A stretch of 64,000 nucleotides of DNA from DASQFU01 sp035632955 (GTDB lineage Bacteria > Eisenbacteria > RBG-16-71-46). This document shows, in pieces, positions 59,165 to 64,000 of the stretch. The position numbers and the translations under genes were made by a program. Where the stretch lies: NCBI GenBank assembly GCA_035632955.1, contig DASQFU010000008.1, positions 1 to 64,000 on the forward strand, given 5' to 3'. How positions within the stretch are numbered: the stretch's first letter is position 1; each line of letters starts with the position of its first letter. The notes below the pieces were generated by a model that had not been told where the DNA came from, did no database searches, and saw nothing but the letters and a program-made list of their open reading frames with translations.

Positions 59165-60552
59165 CGCGGCGCCTCGACTGGGTGCTGGTCGTCTTCGCGA
59201 TCGCCGGCGCGATATTGGCGACGGCTCCCGTCTCCGCTAGTTCGAGTGTCGCGCGCGACCTCGGGCCGATGGCACAGGCTTCGCCGCCCGACACGACGCT
59301 CGACGACTTCCTCGAAGACTATGCCGATTCCACCGAGCGGTACTTCGGCATGGCAGCGGCGCCGTTGGACACGGCGGGCCTCGACAGCGCGCTGGCGTTC
59401 GGGCTCGCGCATCCGGACGCCGCGGGTGACCGTTCGGGACGATTCGCGCTCGGCTTCGGCCCCTGGCTGGCGTTCAATCGCGTCGACGGACCGCTCTACG
59501 GCGCGACGGCGAAGGTTGGACAACCGCGCCTGCTCGGTGAGCTGCAGGGTCGACTCGGCTACGCGGTCGGGCCCAACGACTGGATGGGCGGCGGCGAGTA
59601 CACGAAGCTCTGGGGGTTCCGCGGCTCCGACGCGACGTGGCTGTTCAACGCCTCGGCGGGACGCTTCACCGGGGTCATGGATCGCGATCGCGCCGATCGC
59701 ATCTGGGCGTCGCTTCGCGCCTTCGTCGCGGGCACGGATAACCAGCGCTATCTCCGCCGCGACGGGTTCTGGGCGCGGCTCGAATACGAGACCTCCTGGT
59801 GGCGGCTCGGCACCGGGTATCGCGACGAGCTGGAGTCGCCGCTCGAGGTCACGACCACCTGGAACCTGCGCAAGAAGGCGCCGTCGGTCGTCGACAACCT
59901 GCCGGCGGCGCTCGGACGTGCGCGTGAGGCGATGTGGTACGGGACCGTGCGTTTGCCGCTGATCCATGGCGGCTGGGCGACCGCCGAGCACCGCAGCTCG
60001 GGCAGCGCCATCAACAGCGACTTCGACTACCGGCGGACGCGCGCGGCGGTGGGTGCCGAGGTGCCGATCGCCGGCGTGGTGTCGCTCGTTCCCCAGTTCG
60101 AGTATGGACGCCTCGGCGGCGAGCTGGTGCCGCAGGCCGCCTTCTACCTCGGCGGCTCGCGCTCGCTCCAGACGGTCGAGAGCAGCTCTCGTGGCGGCAC
60201 CGGAGAAGCCTTCGGGCGGCTCGATCTGATCGGCGCTCCCGAGCTGTTCCGGTTCACGAACGTGCTGGGGATTCCGCCGAACTCCGTCCAGGCCGGACTG
60301 TTCGGAGCGCTCGGCGCGATCTGGGGCCCGGACCCCTACGGCGGACCGACGATCCCCGGCGTGGATTGGCCCGAGCGGGAGGGCTGGCTCGGCGAGGTCG
60401 GCATCTCGATCCTGCTGCGACCCGGATTGCCCGATCCGGCCGGCTTCATTCACTTCGACTGGGCATGGCCGATCGGACCCGACGCGCGCGAGCGCGGCTT
60501 CTCCGTCTACTACGCGCGCCCGCTGTTCCTGGTGAGGCCGATCGTCCGCTAG
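59161..60552 (+). CDS. Large outer-membrane beta-barrel protein
   Basis: 463 aa. Signal peptide MTRRLDWVLVVFAIAGAILATAPVSA, then an acidic N-terminal stretch (DTTLDDFLEDYADSTERYFG, 44-63). The remainder alternates strands consistent with a 12- to 16-strand barrel similar to the BamA/D15 surface-antigen barrel (FALGFGPWLAFNRVDGPLYGA, LQGRLGYAVGPNDWMGGGEY, WWRLGTGYRDELESPL, WATAEHRSSGSAINSDFDYRR), but without visible POTRA repeats. It ends in PLFLVRPIVR. The ATG overlaps the stop of the LolA-like gene. I would call the pair a coupled periplasmic carrier/outer-membrane acceptor as a hypothesis. Confidence 0.72.
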   Translation: MTRRLDWVLVVFAIAGAILATAPVSASSSVARDLGPMAQASPPDTTLDDFLEDYADSTERYFGMAAAPLDTAGLDSALAFGLAHPDAAGDRSGRFALGFGPWLAFNRVDGPLYGATAKVGQPRLLGELQGRLGYAVGPNDWMGGGEYTKLWGFRGSDATWLFNASAGRFTGVMDRDRADRIWASLRAFVAGTDNQRYLRRDGFWARLEYETSWWRLGTGYRDELESPLEVTTTWNLRKKAPSVVDNLPAALGRAREAMWYGTVRLPLIHGGWATAEHRSSGSAINSDFDYRRTRAAVGAEVPIAGVVSLVPQFEYGRLGGELVPQAAFYLGGSRSLQTVESSSRGGTGEAFGRLDLIGAPELFRFTNVLGIPPNSVQAGLFGALGAIWGPDPYGGPTIPGVDWPEREGWLGEVGISILLRPGLPDPAGFIHFDWAWPIGPDARERGFSVYYARPLFLVRPIVR

Positions 60553-60693
60553 TGTTCCGACACTGATCTCGGCGCCGGGCGGAACCTTTCGCCCGCACAC
60601 CCCGTAGAGCACTTCGTCCCAAGCCGCCCAGTGGCCCGCGTCGTCCTTTCCATCGATCGGTCTCGCCGCCCGCTTCCGGACCAGGGGGAACGC

Positions 60694-61614
60694 ATGCTCG
60701 TCATCCGCGATCTGGTGAAGGTCTATCCCGGCCCGGTCACCGCGCTGCAAGGCGTCCAGCTCGAGATTCCGAACGGCATGTTCGGGCTCCTGGGACCGAA
60801 CGGAGCCGGCAAGTCCACGCTGATGCGCATCCTCGCCGGCTTGCTCGAGGCGACCTCGGGCCGCGTGATGCTCGACGACATCGATGCGCTCGCGCATCCG
60901 GAGCGGATCCGGGCGCAGCTCGGCTATCTGCCGCAGGAGTTCGGCTTCTATCCCCATCTCACCGGCGAGCAGATGCTGCTGCACCTGCTGCGGCTCAAGG
61001 GCGTGAGCGCTCCGGGCGGCCTGAAGACGCTGTGCCGGGAGCTGCTCGAGCGCGTCAATCTCACGTTCGCTGCCCGCCGCAAGCTCAAGGGCTACTCGGG
61101 CGGTATGCGGCAACGGCTCGGCATCGCGCAGGCGATCGCCGGCGACCCGCGGCTCATCATCGTCGACGAGCCGACGGCGGGCCTCGATCCCGAAGAGCGC
61201 CTGCGTTTCTATCACCTGCTCGCGGAGCTGGCCGAGAACCGAACCGTGCTGCTCTCGACGCACATCGTCGAGGACGTCGCGGTGCTGTGCTCCCAGTTCG
61301 CCGTCATTCGCGACGGCCGAGTCGTGGCGCGCACGACGCCGCGCGAGGCGCGTGAAGCGATCGCCGGCGTGATCTTCGAGGGCACGGTGCCGGTCGCCGA
61401 TCTGCCGGAGCTCAGCCGCACTCGCCAGGTGACGCAGGCCGTGCTGGTCGAAGGCAAGCATCGCGTCCGCGTGTACGAGCCACGCGGCGGCCCGCCCCCA
61501 GGCTTCGAGCCGGTGGCGCCGACGCTCGAAGACGCGTATCTCGTCATGGTGCGGGCCAACGGTCGCGCGACCAACGGCGCGCTCCCGGCGGTCGAGCTGG
61601 GAGCCGTTCGATGA
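60694..61614 (+). CDS. ABC transporter ATP-binding protein
   Basis: 306 aa. Walker A GLLGPNGAGKST (31-42), Q-loop in LGYLPQEFGFYPHLT, signature YSGGMRQRLGIAQAI, Walker B LIIVDEPTAGLDP and H-loop LLSTHIVEDV. The C-terminal ~90 residues are an extra domain typical of ABC-2 exporter ATPases. GGGGGAACGC before the ATG at 60694 supports the start. The stop overlaps the ATG of the permease by 4 bp, so the two are one exporter. It powers the permease described next. Confidence 0.93.
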   Translation: MLVIRDLVKVYPGPVTALQGVQLEIPNGMFGLLGPNGAGKSTLMRILAGLLEATSGRVMLDDIDALAHPERIRAQLGYLPQEFGFYPHLTGEQMLLHLLRLKGVSAPGGLKTLCRELLERVNLTFAARRKLKGYSGGMRQRLGIAQAIAGDPRLIIVDEPTAGLDPEERLRFYHLLAELAENRTVLLSTHIVEDVAVLCSQFAVIRDGRVVARTTPREAREAIAGVIFEGTVPVADLPELSRTRQVTQAVLVEGKHRVRVYEPRGGPPPGFEPVAPTLEDAYLVMVRANGRATNGALPAVELGAVR

Positions 61615-64000
61615 GTCTCGCGCGGCTCGGCGAAGTATTCCGCGTCGAAGCCGCCCACAACGCGCGCCGGCCGTTGTTCTGGATGCTGGTGCTGATCGTC
61701 GGCTTCTTTGCGTTCATGATGCCGAACGGCAACGCAACGATCAGCTCGGGCAACGCCGCCGTCGGCGGCACCAAGGCTTGGATCACTTCCGAGTTCGCGG
61801 TCTCGCAGCTCCTGGCGCTGCTGGTCACGATCCTCTACGCGTTCTTCATCTCGGTCGCGGCCGGGATGACCGTGATCCGCGACCAGGACCTCAAGATCGG
61901 CGAGGTCCTGCATTCGACCCGGCTCTCGCCATCCGAATACGTCTGGGGGAAGTTCCTGGCCCAGCTCGTGAGCTTCCTGGTCGTGCTGCTGCTCCACGTC
62001 GGGCTGATGGCGTTCTTCAACCACGTCGTGCCGCATCCCGGCAAGGAGATCATCGGGCCGTTCGAGCTGCAGAACTACCTGCGCCCCGCACTCGTGTTCG
62101 GCGTGCCGACGATCCTATTCTTCGCCGGTCTCGGCTTTGCAATCGGCGAATGGACACGTAAGCCGATCGTGGTGTTCGTGGTGCCCGTGGCCGCGGTGAT
62201 CTTCTTCGCCATGTTCCTGTGGGACTGGTCTCCCTCGTGGCTCGACCCCGCGATCGGGCGCGCGCTCAGCTTGATCGACCCGGCGGGCCTGCGCTGGCTC
62301 ACGGAGACCTGGCTCAACGTGGACCGCGGCGTCCACTTCTACAACACGGGATCGGTGGGTCTGGACCCGCCGTTCGTCGCCAGCCGCATCGCCTTCGCGT
62401 TGATCGGCATCCTCGCGGTCGCGGTGGCGGCGCGCCGCTTTGCGGCGACGTTGCGGGGCGAGCGCGTTCGCGCCGGGCGCGCGCGCCCGCCGGCGGTCGT
62501 GCGCGAAGCGACGCCGGTCGAGCTCGCCCGTCACGCCGGGCTCGCCGCCCTCGCGATGCGTTCGGGACAGCCCGGATTGCTGTCGGGAGCATGGGACGTG
62601 GCGCGGGTCGAGCTGCGTGAGCTGCGCAGCACGCCGGGCCTCTACCTGTTCGTGCCGGTCATCCTGCTCCAGACCCTGGGCGGAAATCTGGTCGGCGTCG
62701 GCGCGTTCGATACGCCACTCCTCAACACACCGGGGATGCTGGCCGCCAATCTCCTCAACACGCTGACGCTGCTTCTCTGCCTGCTGATGCTCTTTTATAC
62801 CGTCGAGTCTCTGCAACGGGAGCGGAGCACGGGGCTCGCGCCGATCGCCTACTCGACGCCGATCCGCACGCCGTCACTGCTGCTCGGCAAAGCGCTCGCC
62901 AACACGGTGGTCGCGTTCGTCGTGCTGCTCGCGACCTTGCTCGGGTGCGCGATCGTGCTCGCCGTGCAGGGCCGCGTCGCCTTCGATCTCGGGCCGTTCG
63001 CTCTGGTGTGGGGGCTACTGCTGCTGCCGACGCTGCTGATGTGGACCGCGTTCGTGGCCGGGACGTTCGCGCTCACCGGTAATCGCTACGCGACCTACGG
63101 CGTGGCGCTGGTCGCGCTCAGCGTCACCGGCTACTTCCAGTTCCGCGACAAGATGAACTGGGTCGGCAACTGGGACCTGTGGAACGTGGCGCGCTGGACC
63201 GACATGGGAGTGTTCGAGCTCGATCGTCAGGCGCTGGTGCTCAATCGCGTCATGGCGATCGGGCTCATGACCCTGTTCGTCGCACTGACGGTGAAATGGT
63301 TCCCGCGCCGCGAGCAGGATGCGACGCGACTCGTCCACCGACTGCGGCCCGGGGCGCTCGGGCGCCAGGCGCTCGGGTTCGCGCCGCTGGCCGTCCTGCC
63401 GCTGTTCGCCGGCGTCGCGCTCTGGGTCCAGGTGCAGCAGGGCTATCAAGGAAAGGCTCTGGAGAAGAAAACGCGCGACTACTGGAAGCAGAACGTCGCC
63501 ACGTGGCGGGACGCTCCGCTCCCGGCCGTGACCGCGGTCGATCTCGACCTCGAGCTGGAGCCGCGCCGGCGCTTCTTCCGCGCTCGGGGCGAGTACCGGT
63601 TCGTGAACTCGCTGGCGACGCCGTTGCGAAAGATTCCGCTCACCGGCGGCTTCCATTGGGATTCGTTGACCTGGACCATGAACGGGCGCGCCTACGAGCC
63701 GGAGAATCGCTCGCGTCTCTACGTGTTCACGCCGCCGGCACCGCTCCAGCCCGGCGACAGCGTCACGATCGGCTTCCGTCACCAAGGACGCTTTCCGAAC
63801 GGCATCAGCCGCAATGGCGGCCGTCAGAACGAGTTCATCCTCCCGGCCGGCGTTGTCCTGACCGGGTTCGACGGCGCGAGCGTCGTGCCCATGCTCGGCT
63901 TCGACCCCGAGATCGGCGTCAAGGAGGACGAGAATCGCGCGGAGCCCAGGGAGTATCCGGACGACTATCACCACGGCCCGACGGCGCCGTTCCTGGCGCT
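61611..64000 (+). CDS. ABC-2 permease probably fused to an M1-type aminopeptidase (runs off window edge)
   Basis: Open from the ATG at 61611 to the end of the window without a stop, at least 796 codons. Residues ~1-600 contain about twelve membrane helices in two ABC-2-like halves: PLFWMLVLIVGFFAFMM and SQLLALLVTILYAFFISVAAG in the first, GLYLFVPVILLQTLGGNL and LLNTLTLLLCLLMLFYTVES in the second. RDQDLKIGEVLHSTRLS near 87 and ERSTGLAPIAYSTPI near 405 are the paired cytoplasmic 'coupling' motifs that face the ATPase. From ~640 a periplasmic beta-rich region (AVDLDLELEPRRRFFRARGEY, FIHLPAG-like turns) resembles the N-terminal domain of M1 aminopeptidases. The zinc motif HExxH would lie beyond the window, so the fusion is probable but not proven. 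Confidence 0.88.
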   Translation, partial: MSLARLGEVFRVEAAHNARRPLFWMLVLIVGFFAFMMPNGNATISSGNAAVGGTKAWITSEFAVSQLLALLVTILYAFFISVAAGMTVIRDQDLKIGEVLHSTRLSPSEYVWGKFLAQLVSFLVVLLLHVGLMAFFNHVVPHPGKEIIGPFELQNYLRPALVFGVPTILFFAGLGFAIGEWTRKPIVVFVVPVAAVIFFAMFLWDWSPSWLDPAIGRALSLIDPAGLRWLTETWLNVDRGVHFYNTGSVGLDPPFVASRIAFALIGILAVAVAARRFAATLRGERVRAGRARPPAVVREATPVELARHAGLAALAMRSGQPGLLSGAWDVARVELRELRSTPGLYLFVPVILLQTLGGNLVGVGAFDTPLLNTPGMLAANLLNTLTLLLCLLMLFYTVESLQRERSTGLAPIAYSTPIRTPSLLLGKALANTVVAFVVLLATLLGCAIVLAVQGRVAFDLGPFALVWGLLLLPTLLMWTAFVAGTFALTGNRYATYGVALVALSVTGYFQFRDKMNWVGNWDLWNVARWTDMGVFELDRQALVLNRVMAIGLMTLFVALTVKWFPRREQDATRLVHRLRPGALGRQALGFAPLAVLPLFAGVALWVQVQQGYQGKALEKKTRDYWKQNVATWRDAPLPAVTAVDLDLELEPRRRFFRARGEYRFVNSLATPLRKIPLTGGFHWDSLTWTMNGRAYEPENRSRLYVFTPPAPLQPGDSVTIGFRHQGRFPNGISRNGGRQNEFILPAGVVLTGFDGASVVPMLGFDPEIGVKEDENRAEPREYPDDYHHGPTAPFLA

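Noticed and set aside
1..64000. tRNA, rRNA, CRISPR array, IS element or prophage
   Set aside because: I looked for T-loop-like words, regularly spaced repeats, transposase motifs and phage genes while reading and found none; a tRNAscan and IS search would be needed to exclude them fully.

Overview
The window is a very GC-rich chromosomal segment of a Gram-negative (diderm) bacterium. It encodes TolC/CusC-type, LolA-like and beta-barrel outer-membrane proteins, lipoproteins, DsbD and Tat substrates. A large surface cytochrome ends in a FlgD-like C-terminal domain. That domain, together with an HNH/DUF222-like family gene, recalls uncultured soil lineages such as Candidatus Eisenbacteria, but this placement is an impression and not a demonstrated assignment. 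I saw no rRNA, tRNA, CRISPR array, phage or complete insertion sequence. Gene density is high and many genes overlap by 1-4 bp (ATGA, GTGA and TTGA junctions).

Layout. 1-11.9 kb (mostly minus): a metal-homeostasis block with a small His-rich exported protein, a TolC/CusC-like channel, a CusB-like adaptor, a CusA/CzcA-like RND pump, a NicO-family permease with an 18-histidine loop, an anchored HMA metal-binding protein, a beta-propeller di-haem surface protein, and the start of a P-type ATPase. 12-15 kb: tldD-pmbA. 15-18.4 kb: Tat-exported nitroreductase-like protein, Mut7-C protein, PEP-mutase-family lyase and a lipoprotein. 18.9-20.8 kb: a GT2 glycosyltransferase and a WecA-like lipid-carrier transferase. 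21-27.5 kb: beta-barrels, an Eis-like acetyltransferase, a thioesterase, a Tat-signal small protein coupled to an amidase, and a retropepsin/PDZ protein. 28-29.3 kb: a truncated HNH-family gene surrounded by palindromes. 29.4-33.5 kb: dsbD translationally coupled to a YyaL-type DUF255 protein.

33.7-40.9 kb is centred on vitamin B6. pdxS leads an operon with a PhzF-family isomerase, a class-V PLP enzyme and an aromatic-amino-acid-decarboxylase-like PLP enzyme. A MocR/PdxR-type regulator lies nearby, and both promoters carry the same CTGG-type repeats, which suggests PLP-responsive control. 41-43 kb holds a second GT2 and an O-methyltransferase. 43.1-43.4 kb is a small gene graveyard that includes a decayed second copy of the 3' end of the M28 peptidase found at 44.4-46.7 kb. 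46.7-50.8 kb encodes a YhaN/YhaO (SbcCD-like) pair. 50.9-58 kb holds a TPR protein, a multispanning membrane-TPR protein, an SppA protease fused to an outer-membrane-type domain, endonuclease III with a basic tail, and a beta-barrel. 58.3-64 kb holds a LolA-like/beta-barrel pair and an ABC ATPase coupled to a large ABC-2 permease that appears to be fused to an M1-aminopeptidase-like region cut by the window end.

The most interesting leads are the shared MocR/pdxS operator repeats, the co-varying tandem hairpins inside the broken HNH gene, the duplicated M28 3' fragment, the SppA-barrel fusion, and the K/R-rich tail on a VOC-domain protein.
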